This document shows positions 13,219 to 24,650 of a DNA stretch of 64,000 nucleotides, piece after piece. The DNA lies in the NCBI RefSeq assembly GCF_030272615.1, contig NC_081405.1, forward strand, positions 605,662,177-605,726,176, written 5' to 3'. This DNA comes from Cryptomeria japonica (lineage: Eukaryota; Streptophyta; Pinopsida; Cupressales; Cupressaceae). The notes under the pieces are model-generated. The model ran no database searches and had not been told where the DNA came from. It worked only from the letters and a program-made list of their open reading frames with translations. The position numbers and the translations under genes were made by a program. Within the stretch, counting starts at the first letter, position 1. Every line of letters starts with the position of its first letter.

Positions 13219-14645
13219 TGTATGCGGGAAAAGCGGGGCGATGAAACTTAAAATGTGAAAAATAAAGTTCAACGAGGCCTATCCACACACCCACAAGACT
13301 TCTTGGTGCAAGTTATGGAGTCGTGAATAATGACTCAACTTCCCAAGGATGGTTCTATGGTTCTCTATCTCACAAGGTCCCTCAAGCCAATGCCTTTTCT
13401 CTTAGATCACTGAGCAAAGTGGCTTAGGGATGACAAATGCAAGAACGAGGGATGCTTATGATTGATTTAGTTATGAAAATGCATCCTATCTATGCATGAT
13501 TCTACAAATGCAATAAACTAGATTATAAGATGACAAGATTAGTAGCAATACTATCCTAACATGATATACTAGTTTATGAATTAAGCTAATGATAAAGGAA
13601 ATGATCTAAAATACTTATTAGATTTATCCCTATAACAAAAAGAAGTAGATGTGTTAATAAAATTGAGCATAAATGAGATACTAAAGCTTGCATGGATCCT
13701 TAAAATGGAGGAATGAGAGCTCTATTTATAGTGAAAATAGGGCAATGGATGGTCAAGATTGAAAGAGTTAATCAAGGGTCAAGTTTGAAAGTTGTCAATC
13801 CATGTTTTCAATTTTCACCAATGAAATGGTGACAATTGTCAACATAAGGCTAGTTGAGAGGATATGTAAGAAGCAATAAATGATTGAGAAGACCTCATGG
13901 TTACCCTAGGAGGTAAGGGTTAAGGTTAGGTTAGGGTTATCCACTGGATAAAGCTTTTACCCAAGGGGTAAACTCTTGTGCAAAGGTTAAAGGAATAACC
14001 ATGGTCAAAGCAATAAATGCTTGATGAGACCCTTGGGTTAGATGGAGGTTGAGATAGGCAAAAAGTCTCTAATCATGTCACTAAGGGTTAGTTAACCATT
14101 AATGGTTTGAAGACTTTGGGGACAAATTTGTAAGAGTCCTTCCAAATTTGGGGGCATTCAACAAGTTAGGATAAAGGCTTTAATGCCTTTTGAAGACTTT
14201 ACTCCAAATTTGAGAAGTGACCTCAAATTTAGGGAAAGGGGATAATGGATGGGTTTAGGTTAATTGATTAGGATTAGATGGATTCTAGAAGAAATTGGGA
14301 ATAGGGTTAGGAGGCAAGTGGGAGATGTAGGAAAATACAAGTGGGTGAGGGAAAATAGAATTAATTAAAATAAATTTCTTTATTTCAATTTGGTTGCAAG
14401 TTGGGGATTTAAATAAATTAGATTTATTTAATTGGGGTAAACTATTTAATTAAATGTGAATTTAATTAAAAGTAGAGAGAAGGATTTTAATTAAATACAA
14501 TGATTTATTCAATCAAATGATGCAAAAAGGGCTTAAGTGAATTTAACTAAATAAATTGAATAATTTACTTAATTAAATAGAGGAATGAGAATAAAATGAA
14601 CATTAAATATTCATTTAGGAATATGGTCATTTTTATACGTCTACA
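13219..14645 (-). repeat. 3' LTR of the Tat element
   Basis: Plus-strand ends are TGTATGCGGG and ACGTCTACA; read on the minus strand it starts TGTAGACG and ends CATACA. It pairs with 37987-39401. TATTTATA at 13723-13730 is the TATA box TATAAATA on the minus strand. The partner LTR differs mainly by single-base changes and small indels. Confidence 0.9.
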
Positions 14646-14662
14646 TTTTGCCCATCTTTGAA
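14646..14662 (-). other. Polypurine tract of the Tat element
   Basis: The minus strand reads CAAAGATGGGCAAAA directly before the 3' LTR start TGTAGACG. This is the expected place for the plus-strand DNA primer of reverse transcription and fixes the element's orientation. Confidence 0.75.
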
Positions 14663-15004
14663 GTGACATGTGTGCACATATTGATTCAAAGAAAATGATG
14701 TGTCGTCATGATTTAGTTATGATCAATTTTTTATGTTGTTTTTGAGATTTTCAAGTTGTGCCCCAGATTTGATAAACAATGTTGACAATGATGTTGATAA
14801 TGCCCCCTCAGAAGATGAATCAAAAATTTTGAAAATTTGATTTGATTTAGATAAATTTGATAAATTTCATTGCATTGTACAATTTCGTCTATGTTGAATG
14901 TGGTAATTTGATTCATCTCCCTTTATTGCCATTTGGTAGGGTTGTAGGAGATACCGCGAGCAATTTTACGCGTCCCTCCATGTAACCCTAATTTTGATTT
15001 ACCC

Positions 15005-15013
15005 TATATAAAG
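15005..15013 (+). promoter_or_regulatory. TATA box of the antisense PMD gene
   Basis: TATATAAAG lies 74-82 bases upstream of the ATG at 15087 on the strand opposite to gag-pol. Distance and sequence are typical of a plant core promoter. It implies that the antisense gene had its own transcription start near 15035-15045, independent of the LTR promoter. Confidence 0.6.
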
Positions 15014-15259
15014 GGAAAAGGTGATTTCTTTTGTCTCATTTGTGCTTGTTGACTTTGGAGAAAGTGATTTTTGGAAAGAAGTCAACATGCCGGTTCCGTA
15101 TTATTCTCATCAATTCGAGTGCGTTCGGAGGTATTGGAGGCCTGTTGCGTATGAAGCACCAGTAAGTCAACCCTTTTGACCTCATTTGGATTTTTCATTT
15201 TGTCTTTTTTTATCATGTTTTTTTTATTTTGTCACGCGGATTTTATGTTTTAGCACGTC

Positions 15260-15715
15260 GGGGTCAAAGCATAGCACATACGATAAATTTCGTAGCGTGT
15301 AGGTTTTAAACAATTAGGGTAGCGTCCGAAAGGTTTTGGGTAGCTCATCGCTAGGTTAGGATAGTGCATAGGATTGGCTTAGTGCACCGGGGTCACAGGG
15401 TAGCGTAGAGGGTAAAACGGGTAGCGCATAGGAGATACCTAGCGCATAGGGCTTCTAGGGGGTCGCATGGGTAGGTCTAGATAGTGCGTAGGTATGACCT
15501 AGCGCATAGGGATAAATACGCACCGCAAAAGCAGAATAGAATAGCGCATAGGGTAGTTTTAGCGCTTGGGGTATGTTAAGTGGCGCGTTGGAAGAAATGG
15601 GGAGCGCATAGGTTTCGGCTAGCGCATAGGGTAGATTGGGTAGCACTTGGAAAGGACATGGTAGTGCATGATAAGTAGTTTAGCGCATACATAAAACATT
15701 TTAGCGCATAAGCAG
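15260..15715 (+). repeat. AGCGCATAGG word cluster in the PMD intron
   Basis: About 20 copies of AGCGCATAGG or close variants (AGTGCATAGG, AGCGCTTGGG, AGCGCATAAG) are spaced about 15-30 bp apart within the intron. Spacers are not conserved, so this is not a simple tandem repeat. Many variants are C-to-T or G-to-A changes of the CpG words. The reverse complement of the same word (CCTATGCGCTAA) clusters at 35785-36130 and 37640-37905 in the same element. Confidence 0.85.
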
Positions 15716-15938
15716 AAAAATTTGGGTAAAGTAGGATTTTGGATGAAGAAAGATAGGTAAGTTTTTGCCATTTTTGCCGGGATAGGTGCAAATTGTTAGT
15801 CTATGTGTCTGCTATCATTGTTTTGATAAGTTTGTCCAATATGAGTTCTGATATAACTTGATTTGATTTGCAATTTTTCAAGTTGATATAGATTTAATCC
15901 AAATTTGATATGATGTGGTTTTTGATATGAATGTGGAG

Positions 15939-16115
15939 CTTGAGTTGTTTTACAAGTTGTATTGATTGTGAAACTTGATTTATTTTACAAGTTGATATGG
16001 ATGTGAAACTTGAGTTGTGTTACAAGTTGATTTGTTTGTGGAACTTGAGTTGTTTTACAAGTTGATATGGATGTGAAACTTGAGTTGTGTTACAAGCTGA
16101 TATGATTAGATATGA
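15939..16115 (+). repeat. 35-bp tandem repeat in the PMD intron
   Basis: CTTGAGTTGT/CTTGATTTAT recurs at 15939, 15974, 16009, 16044 and 16079, exactly 35 bp apart, with ACAAGTTGATATGGATGTG in between. It ends about 125 bp before the splice acceptor. Confidence 0.85.
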
Positions 16116-18417
16116 AAATGGATTGATATGATGTGGAACTTGATTAGATTTTCAAAGTTTCAAGTTTTGATGTGAATTTGATTTTGGTATCTATGTTGTG
16201 AGGAGGAAACTAATATTGGACTTGTTTTGCTTTTTGACAGGAGCGTCTTGGAGTGGTGCAGTCGCGTGAGCGATTTTCGAGACCATGGTCCTTGATACCA
16301 TGATTGACACAGGCAGATAGAGATATTATTGAGAGGTGTGGCCTGACCTTATTGTTAGATATGCCTCGGTTTATCATGAACAGGGGTTTATTGACTACAT
16401 TGGTGGAGAGGTGGCGTAGTGACACGAACACCTTCCATTTGGTGATAGGCGAGATTACAGTGATGCTTGAGGATTGCTACCAAATTCTATGGATTCTTGT
16501 GGTAGGTGCATTGCTTCCCTATGAGTAGACTGAGGAGGGTGGGACTGAGGCACTTCGTCGGATCTTTCAGGATGATACTGTGTGCGAGTATGAGATCCCC
16601 TGGTAGGAGTTTTTGGATTTGGATTATGCGCCTCTACCATCAGTTCTGGCAGGCTTCATAGATGGTTTCTTATGTCCCGACCGTAGGTCGAAGGGACTAG
16701 CAGTGAGGTGGGGATTGGTTCTGGAGGATATAGTGATGCAAGGTCACCGATTTGCATGGGGGTCGGCTATGTTGGCCCACTTATACAGGGATTTACACCA
16801 AGTGGTATACCTTGGTTATGGCAATTTATCAGCTGGAGTGACACTGCTACAGGTATAGGCATGGGAGCATATTCCCGCAGCTAGGCCATTGGTGGATAGA
16901 GATAGGCATGTTGGGTGTGCCTATGCATATGGATATAGAGTGATAGTTGTCCAGCATAAGCTAGGCAAACTAGAGCACTGGAGGAGAGTGCTGGATGATA
17001 TTGATACAGTCATTTGGCGACTATATACAGGTTGCAAGGTATGGGCTGAGGATGGGATGGAGATGCCCTATGTCTACATGACCAGATATTTGATAGGGCA
17101 GACACCCTTTGTTATTGAGAGGTTTCTGCATAGCTGGGTGCTACGACAGTATGCTTGACAGCAGCGGATTCCACAGGGAGCATGTTTTTATGCTCGACAA
17201 AGACAAGATATTCCGGATTGGGGACCGACGATTGATAGCAGGGTGGCAATGGAGGAGTTCTTTCATGCAGTTGGCCAGATTTGGGATTATGCCCCTGAGA
17301 TAGTAGATGTAGGGATGACTGACGAGTTTGCATCACTCTTTGCAGCGCGTGCGGTGGCCAGGATATCGGATCCAGCTGAGATGATTTTGGCTTTTGATGA
17401 CAATGAGGAGTTAGATGAGGGGGGTGGTGATGGAGGAGGAGATGATGGCGGAGATGGCAGAGGAGGTGGCCGAGGTCGGCAAGGAGATAGAGGGAGATTG
17501 GATCGGGGGAGGAGAGGAGACAGGGGAGGAGATGGCGGTGATAGGGGGATACGAGCGGAGAGAGCTGCGCGGAGAGTTGTGATGGATAGAGGGAGAGGAG
17601 GTTTGGATATTAGAGGTGGGGGTGAGGAGAGGGTTGGGGAGGTGATAGCTGCAGTGGGAGGGTATGATGACATGTGACGATCGGCCCAGAGGAGGAGGTC
17701 AGATGTTTTACCTCCACCTATACTGAGGACAGTTAGAGGGACAGGGGGTACCCCTTCACAGGTACCCTTACAGATGCGGATTCCAACGCATGTGGAGGAT
17801 GCGCAGATTAGATCATTGTAGTTGTCAGTGTAACACTTGCAGACATATTTGTTAGCGCATCAGCATCAGATTACTCAGCTGACCATAGAGCATGATACTG
17901 AGATAGAGCAGCGGGGTCGAGCAGAGGAGCTTGCAGTGAGTTTGCAGAGAGCTGCAGCAGGTGGTCTAATGAGAGACACCTTGAGAGAGCTGGCTTTGAG
18001 AGCCAAGGAGGCAGAGTACTATAGGAGACATTATGAGGATGCAGTGCCTAGGGAGCACCGAGTGTAGAGTTTTACACAATCAAGATCTAGTCGATCTCAA
18101 GAGATTGGGTCGAGGACGAAGAGCAGAGGTGTGACAGGGCCTCCTAGACAAGATCCACCTAGAGATCCAGGAGCTGGGACATCTGCAGTGAGACCGTCAC
18201 CTTCAGGAGATAGTCATACTTGAGAGACGTTGTCTCTATTGTATTTTGATCATTTGGTTGCATTGGCACAGACATGACATATTTTGTATATTGATCATTC
18301 TTTGAGATATATATATGACATCATTTTATTTGATCCTCATGTGATGTGTTATGGATTATGCTTTCTATATGCTTTAGTCTATGATGATGCAATGCTTAGA
18401 TAGATGTATGTGATGTG

Positions 18418-18728
18418 ATATGTTATGCTATGAGATGTATCTTGAAAATGAGATGTATGATATGATATGCTATGAGATGTATCTTGAAAATGAGATGTAT
18501 GATATGATATGTTGTGAGATGTATCTTGAAAATGAGATGTATGATATGATATGCTGTGAGATGTATCTTGAAAATGAGATGTATGATATGATATGCTATG
18601 AGATGTATCTTGAAAATGAGATGTATGATATGATATGTTGTGAGATGTATTTTGAAAATGAGATGTATGATATGATATGATATGTTGTGAGATGTATCTT
18701 GAAAATGAGATATATGATATGATATGCA
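18418..18728. repeat. 42-bp tandem repeat, about seven copies
   Basis: TGAGATGTATCTTG recurs at 18431, 18473, 18515, 18557, 18599 and 18641 (as TATTTTG at the last), 42 bp apart, then again at 18688 after a 5-bp insertion. Because 42 is a multiple of three, long repetitive open frames appear on both strands. They are artefacts of the repeat. Confidence 0.9.
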
Positions 18729-18782
18729 ACTAATTGTAAAATTATATGCAACTAATTGTAAAATTATATGCAACTAATTGAT
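18722..18782. repeat. 22-bp tandem repeat, three copies
   Basis: ATGCAACTAATTGTAAAATT is repeated almost perfectly, directly following the 42-bp array. The third copy is partial. Confidence 0.8.
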
Positions 18783-19741
18783 TTTGAGCATCTGCATTCT
18801 ATATTCGTCATCCCTGTATAGCCACATGTTGTTTTCTTTCTTTCTATGTATCATCATTGAGCATTGATTAACTTTGGGATATGTTGAAAATTTATACAAG
18901 CATAATGGTATAATTGAACCATAATGACCTGAGAAAAATTTACATGATTTTTTATTTTGCAAGATAGCACAAGCGTCAAGGTATAATTGAACCAGGACAA
19001 CCTAAGTGCGGATTGCGTAAAAATAGACAAGATTAAATCATTTGTATGTGTGATGTGGAATCATGTCTTCAGTGATATGTTGTGAATCACGTCGTGAGAC
19101 AAGTATCGACACAGTACAGATGATCGCCTCACAGACAAAAAAAGTAAGAAAATATTGGAGTCTCCCATGACGTTCTCTTGCTTTGAAGCATTGTTGAGGA
19201 AATTTAGAGGATCCAACAATTCAAAAAGTTCAAGGCCAAAAATATTCAAAACTTTATGCAAGATGCAACATTTGATATTTCAGAAAATCATCCATCATAT
19301 TTGTGAATCTGGTTAAGCGATCAATGTTTTGCTTTGCGATTGTGCGAGTGTTGTTTGTTGGATATGAAGTTTTGAGTTTGTGACAAGTTTTGATGTTTCG
19401 AACGTGTTGCAAGTTTTGATTACTGCCCCTAGTCAAGTGTACTTCTCAATGTGGATATGTACAGTGGTTACCAAATCATAGTGATATGCGGTGAAAGGAT
19501 ATGCGGATAAACCAAGATAGTGACTATGCTAAGTATGGCTTGGATGGATATTGTGATAAAAATGTTGGGCGATGGTTGATAGTGATTTACTGTGGAGATA
19601 ATGGTATGGATATAGATAGAGGATCTATCCTCTCACAATAGCGCCTATTGCCAGGTTTTCACCATTTGCTTTTATTGTACCTTAATATTTACCTTTTTCT
19701 TGATTTTTTGATTTTTTGACTTTTTCGTCCATTAGATTACT

Positions 19742-20890
19742 CAAGTGTAGTATTTCTTCAGATGAATGTTGTTAGTTGGTTTGTCGAGCACATCTCCTTC
19801 TGAAGTTGTTAGCCGATAGGCACCTAATCCATAGGTTGATATGATGACATAGGGACCTAACCAATTAGGTTCAAATTTTCCTCTCTTTTCCTGATCCTAC
19901 TGATTCCTAGGATTTTCCTTGAGTACTAGGTCACCAATTTTAAAAATTCTGGGAATGACCTTGTGGTTGTAGCTCCTGCACATACATTGCTAATATGCTT
20001 TGAGATGAGTGCAGGCACATTGACGTCTTTCATCTAGAAGCTCAAGCTCTTGCAGTCAGTTAACTCGATACTCTTCATCTGGGATTAAGCCTTTCAAAGA
20101 GACTCTGAGAGATGGAATTTCTACCTCCAAGGGTAAAGTTGCTTCTGATCCATATACCAATGAATATGGTGTAGCTCCTGTAGGTGTGCGGATGCTAGTT
20201 TTGTAGGCCCAAAGTGCTAGATTGAGTTGTATATGCCAATCTTTGCCTGCATCATTCACTATTTTCTTTAGGATTTTCAATATTGTTTTGTTGGATTCTT
20301 CTGCCTGACCATTCCCCTGTGGGTAGTAAGGTGTAGAAAAATGATGTTGGATTTTGAATTTTTCACATAGTTCTCATACATCTTGGTTTTTGAAAGGTCA
20401 TCCATTAACTGTGATGATGGATCTTGGAATGCCATATCTGCAGATTAGATAATTAAGGATAAAAGAAGCAATTTGTTTCCTAGTCACTGTGGTCATGGGG
20501 ACTGCTTCTATCCATTTGGTAAAGTATTCTGTTGTAGTTATAATGAACTTGTGTCCATTTGAAGATGAAGGATGAATTTTGCCAACCAAGTCTAGTCCCC
20601 ACTGACAGAAGGGCTAGGATGTTGTGAATGGCTGCAGTTCCTGTGCTGGTGCATTTATAAGATTGCCATGGATTTGGCATTTAGGACACTTCTTTGCAAA
20701 GTGATAAGAGTCTTTTTCCATTGTTGGCTAGTAATACCTCATTCTTAGAATCTTTTTAGCAAGAGTAGTACCACTTGAATGTGTGCCACAGATACCTTCG
20801 TGAAGCTTCTGTAAAGTAGAGTCAGATTCATTACGATCAAGACAACAAAGAAGAGTACCATCTAGACCTCGATGGTACAAAGTATCAGCA
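19742..20890 (-). pseudogene. Tat integrase, disabled
   Basis: On the minus strand the reading begins near 20840 with the N-terminal zinc-binding region (GICGTHSSG ... CPKCQIHGN). The catalytic core follows: a region ending in SIITVNG near 20400, and KDWHIQLNLALWAYKTSIRT followed by TPYSLVYG at 20250-20120. The C-terminal part near 19850-19745 has WLGPYVIISTYGLGAYRL and LKKYY. Integrase joins element DNA to the chromosome. Stops interrupt it (for example near 20735, 20590-20610, 20395 and 20055), so it cannot be functional. It is in frame with RT and RNase H upstream, as part of one pol polyprotein. Confidence 0.85.
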
Positions 20891-20910
20891 ATAAGAGTAT
20901 AACAGGCGGC

Positions 20911-22020
20911 TTATCGGATAAAGTTGCATTTTTGGTTTCGGGATAGGTCAATGGGTAGGATATTATTTTTAAGATAGTTGTAGATGGGTCCATATAACGG
21001 AGAGTCAGAACCGGTCAAGGTATAGATAACATGGGATTCTGAATGGTCATAGGTTGTGGAGAATAGTTGCTCTACCAGAAACTCATAACGATTTTGTTTC
21101 TCTAGAAATTGCAGTAGTGAAGAGATAGTATCCATGGCATTAGCTGCTCTGTTATCCAACCTTGGTATTTGCTCGAAGGTGATGTATTCAAAATATTTTT
21201 TGAAATCATCCACCATTCGTTTGTAGGGTAGCAGCTTGTCGTCTTTTGTCTGATAGTCATTGTTGATTTGATTGATGACTAGTTGTGAATCTCCGCAGAC
21301 TTTTAACTTGGTGATCCGCCATTCTACAGCCATTTTGATGCCTATAACCAATGCCTCATATTCAGCAATGTTATTGGTGCATGGAAACATAAGCCTATAT
21401 GATCTTGGTATAGTGTGTCCTTCAGGAGTAATGAACAGAATGCCAGCACCTGAGCCATGTTGTGTGTAGGATCCATCAAAATATAAGGTCCATTGTTTGG
21501 TGGAGATAGCAAGAATGTCTTTGTCTGGAAATTCGATCTCCATAGTTTGTTTTCCAGGTAGTGGTGCTTCTGCCAGTTGATCTGCAATTGCTTGTCCTTT
21601 GATAGCTCGTCGTTCTGTGTAGTGGATATCAAATTCACTGAGGATCATGACCCACTTAGCCAATCTGCCTGTAAGAGCTGCTTTACTGAGTAAATATTTG
21701 AGAGGATCAATTTTTGCAACTAGCTTAATTGTGTGAGCTAGCATGTAGTGTTGGAATTTTTGAGAGGCAAACACCACTATTAAACAAGCTTTCTCAATGA
21801 ATGTATAGTTGAGTACATATTCATTTAATGTCTTGCTGATATAATAGATAGCTCACTCTTTGCCCTGTTGATCTTCTTGTGATAACAATGCCCCTAGTGA
21901 GATGTATGTTGTTGAAATGTAGATAATGAGTGGCTTCCCTGCTATTGGTGGTACTAGAACTGGTGGGTTCATTAGATACTAATTGATTTGATAGAAGGGT
22001 TCTACACATTTGGCTTCCCA
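20911..22020 (-). pseudogene. Tat dual RNase H region
   Basis: Two RNase H regions are in tandem. The first (about 22000-21600) has the gypsy connection features YISKTLNEY, then FASQKFQHYMLAHTIKL and GRLAKWVMILSEFDI. The second (about 21500-21100) is a full archaeal-like RNase H: DGSYTQHGSGAG, NNIAEYEALVIGI, CGDSQLVINQI and PRLDNRAANAMD carry the four acidic catalytic positions. A gypsy-type plus a second RNase H is the hallmark used to define the Tat lineage. RNase H removes RNA from the RNA-DNA hybrid. The 288-codon stretch at 21777-20911 is open, but stops lie on both sides of it. Confidence 0.85.
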
Positions 22021-22900
22021 TCTTAACGGTACTTTTTTATGTAGAAAATGATTGAATGGGAGACTTTTATCTGCTAGTTGAGCAATGAATCACCTGATTG
22101 ATTGGAGTCATCCTTGTAGAGATCTAAGCTGGCTGATGTTCTTGGGTGGTGGCATCTCCATAATGGCTTGTACCTTTGCTGGATCCACTTCAATACCTTT
22201 AGCTGAAACTATGTAGCCTAGTAATTTGCCTGATGTAACCCCGAAGACACACTTCTTAGGGTTGATCCTGACTTGGAATTTTTCCAATCTATCAAAAATC
22301 TTTTCTAAGATGCTTAGATGTTCTACTCTGGTGAAGGTTTTAGCTAGTAAATCATCTACATAGTCTTCCATGAAGGTATGCATCATGTCATGAAAGATTG
22401 TTGTCATTGCCCACTGATAAGTTGCTCCTGCATTCTTTAAGCCAAAAGGCATGACATTCCAACAATACGTTCCCCATGGACAGTTAAACATTATTCTATC
22501 TTGATCCTCTGGGGCTATCTTTATTTGATTATAGCCTGAAAAACCATCCATTAGTGATAGCATTGTATGGCCTGATGTGAGGTCTACAATTATGTCGATA
22601 CTAGGCAAAGGAAAGTTGTCTTTTGGACAGGCTTTGTTGACATCTCTAAAATCAGTGCAGATTCTGATACTGCAATCTGGTTTTGATACTAGTACTATGT
22701 TGGAAATCCATTCAACATAGTCAATAGGTCAAATAAATCCGACGTCTAATAGTTTCTTCAATTCAGCTTTAACCATGAGTGCCACATGTGGATTCATCTT
22801 TCACAGTTTTTGCTTGACTGGCTTAGCTCCTCGAGCAATGGACAAGTGATGCATGATTAATTGTGGATCAATCCCGGGCATATCTGCATATGACCATACA
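22021..22900 (-). pseudogene. Tat reverse transcriptase
   Basis: Minus-strand RT reads from HHLSIARGAKPVKQKL (22850-22801) through a stop. It continues with conserved fingers and palm motifs: LMDGFSGYNQIKIAPEDQ (about 22560), MPFGLKNAGATYQ (about 22450) and the catalytic MEDYVDDLLAKT (about 22360). It then runs to KKCVFGV and LLGYIVS (about 22250). The YVDD aspartates are intact, and 22608-22108 is open. Stops at 22800 and 22105 break the polyprotein. It sits between the G-patch linker and RNase H in the same frame. Confidence 0.9.
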
Positions 22901-24650
22901 AAGTTGATTTGCTTTTCTTTAAAAAATTTAATAAATTCTGATCTTTCTTCCTCTGTCAGAGATTTTGCAACGTGTATAGTTTTGGTTGCTTCTGTAGTAC
23001 CAATGTTGATTGATTGAGTGGGCTCAATCAATATGGGTGATCGCTCGTGATAATGCTCAGGAAGATTTTCAAGTCTCCCATCCTTAGGTGCCTTAAAAAG
23101 GTTTTCACCCTCAAATGCGTCCTTTATTTTTACTTTTGTGTGATCTATTGCTGCCATTGACTGGTTTTCAGTAGTAGATCTTTTATTTTGCTCATTTTTG
23201 CGACTGAGAGACTTGGCACTCCCCTGATTGCAAACATTGTTACTTTGTTCACTGGTAGAGTCTTTCTCCGGGTTAACGGTACATAAGTAATGGATAATGG
23301 ATTCATCATTTGGTAAAATTGGTATATCATGAGTTTCAGGTTCATCCCAGTCTATGAGGTCAGGAAAGATAAGTGGTAAGGAATCGTTAGGTGGATCAAG
23401 TTCGACTGATGTAAGTGTCAGGATGGAAGTATCATCGTGATTGGTTGGGGTGTTAAAGAAGTTAAGGATTTCGTCGAGGTCTTCGATGGTATCATCTTCC
23501 ATATAGACTTGCGCATAATGTTGCTGCTCTATTTCCTTGGCATCATAGATACTTTGTGGACCAAATTCAAGTGGTCTAGATTTTTTGTCGCGTTCTTCTT
23601 GAGAGATGGGTGTATTACTATCATTTGCACAAATATCTTTAGTAATATTAGAACAGCTGCCCCATTCATATTCATTGGAATCAGTCTCAGAGGTATTATC
23701 CTAGATTCTAGCAGTGTTGTGAACTGGTATGTTGTAGGGTGAGAACAGGTCTTTGATAATTGAGACAAGTTTGATAGTTTTCTCTGATTCTGTGTCAGAT
23801 CCTGCTTCCACTCTTTGCATTTGTTCATATACCGTCTCTCCTCAGGGAGGAATGATGTAATCTGGAGGTGATTCTTCTTTGTTGGATATTGGTTCTTGAA
23901 TATGATGTGCGTCTGCAGTAGATGCTTCCTTCTTTTCATTGATAGGTTGCTTTTGACATTGCTCTCATTCTTGATGTTCACGTTCTTTACGTATTGTCTC
24001 AGTTGACTCGAACAGTGCCTCTTACCAGGAGTCTTCTTTGTATTTCTTCTTTTCTTTCCACTGGGGTTTTTGATATTTGTGTGGTGCCCTCTTTGGTGGT
24101 AGAGTGAGTTCAAAGCCCAATCCTTTTTTGTCTTTACTGAATTGTGAAGGAGGATCCAATGGTTCTGTGATGCCTTCCTGACACTTACCAATAGGTCCTT
24201 TGCCATTGTATCCCATTTGTTGCATGATTAAGTAGCCTTTTCCATACAAGTGTGTTGGTATAGCTACCTCCACAGTAGCTGCTCTGTCTTCTTCCTCATC
24301 TTTGCATAACCAACTAAGGATATCCTTTTCCTCAGATTCATGTGCTAGAGTGCCGAGTTGAATGAATGTGCCATCAAACGTGGTGATGGGTTGAGTTGCT
24401 TGATGTGTTGATGTTGTAGGTAATCCATGAGATCTAGGTGATGTTGGTAAGTTGGCCAAACACATGGGTTCTAAAGAGTATTCTCCCATGCCTTGTTCTT
24501 TGATCTTCATTTTCTGCTTGAAATCTCTAGGTAATGATTTAGACTTTTCTTGTTGAAGATCTTGTGTTGATGAATTTTGTTTCTCTCTATTATGTAGAAC
24601 TAAGTTGTCTTGGGCTGCCCCCATAGCATTACAATGCTGAAATGGATTAT
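22901..24650 (-). pseudogene. Pol linker with G-patch-like motif
   Basis: This region lies between protease and RT in the pol frame. The piece at 24624-24022 contains IPTHLYGKGYLIMQQ followed by MGYNGKGPIGKCQEGI and, after a spacer, KDKKGLGFEL. Those spaced glycines and the terminal GLGF resemble a G-patch, a nucleic-acid-binding glycine motif also found next to protease in betaretroviruses. The remainder (23502-22900) is acidic and low in conserved motifs; 24020-23510 shifts frame and has stops. The function in plant elements is unknown to me. The motif assignment is by eye. Confidence 0.6.

Larger units (their letters stand above)
15087..18223 (+). pseudogene. Antisense plant mobile domain (PMD) gene
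   Basis: Exon 1 (15087-15161) is an ATG plus 24 codons ending at a consensus donor, GTAAGT. The intron ends TTTTTGACAG at 16240. Exon 2 stays in one frame from 16241 to about 18223. It contains LTTLVERWRSDTNTFHL and VTLLQV.AWEHIPAARPL, which match the PMD signature (..LVERWRPETHTFHLP.GE.T.TLQD.., WEH). It ends in a Gly/Arg/Asp-rich segment (17400-17670) and a helical region. PMD proteins (MAIN/MAIL family and transposon relatives) act in plant nuclei, and transposon-borne copies are known. Nine in-frame stops (16301, 16526, 16604, 16856, 17156, 17675, 17819, 17831, 18065) and no frameshift were seen. The gene lies antisense in the Tat element's 3' tail. Confidence 0.75.
18224..19741. other. 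Non-coding 3' tail of the Tat element
   Basis: This is the spacer between the end of the antisense PMD gene and the end of integrase. Apart from the tandem repeats listed separately (18418-18790) no coding or RNA feature is seen. A T-rich tract (CTTTTTCTTGATTTTTTGAT and following) lies at 19685-19730, close to the integrase end. Confidence 0.6.

Noticed and set aside
15260..15715. CRISPR-like array of short repeats
   Set aside because: Repeats are only about 10 bp, degenerate and irregularly spaced, in a plant retroelement intron; no cas genes.
17287..17673. Pro/Ser-rich minus-strand open frame of 128 codons
   Set aside because: Shadow of the Gly/Arg/Asp-rich plus-strand PMD exon.
18379..18773. 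Long repetitive open frames on both strands
   Set aside because: They are produced by the 42-bp tandem repeat, whose period is a multiple of three; both strands stay open by chance.
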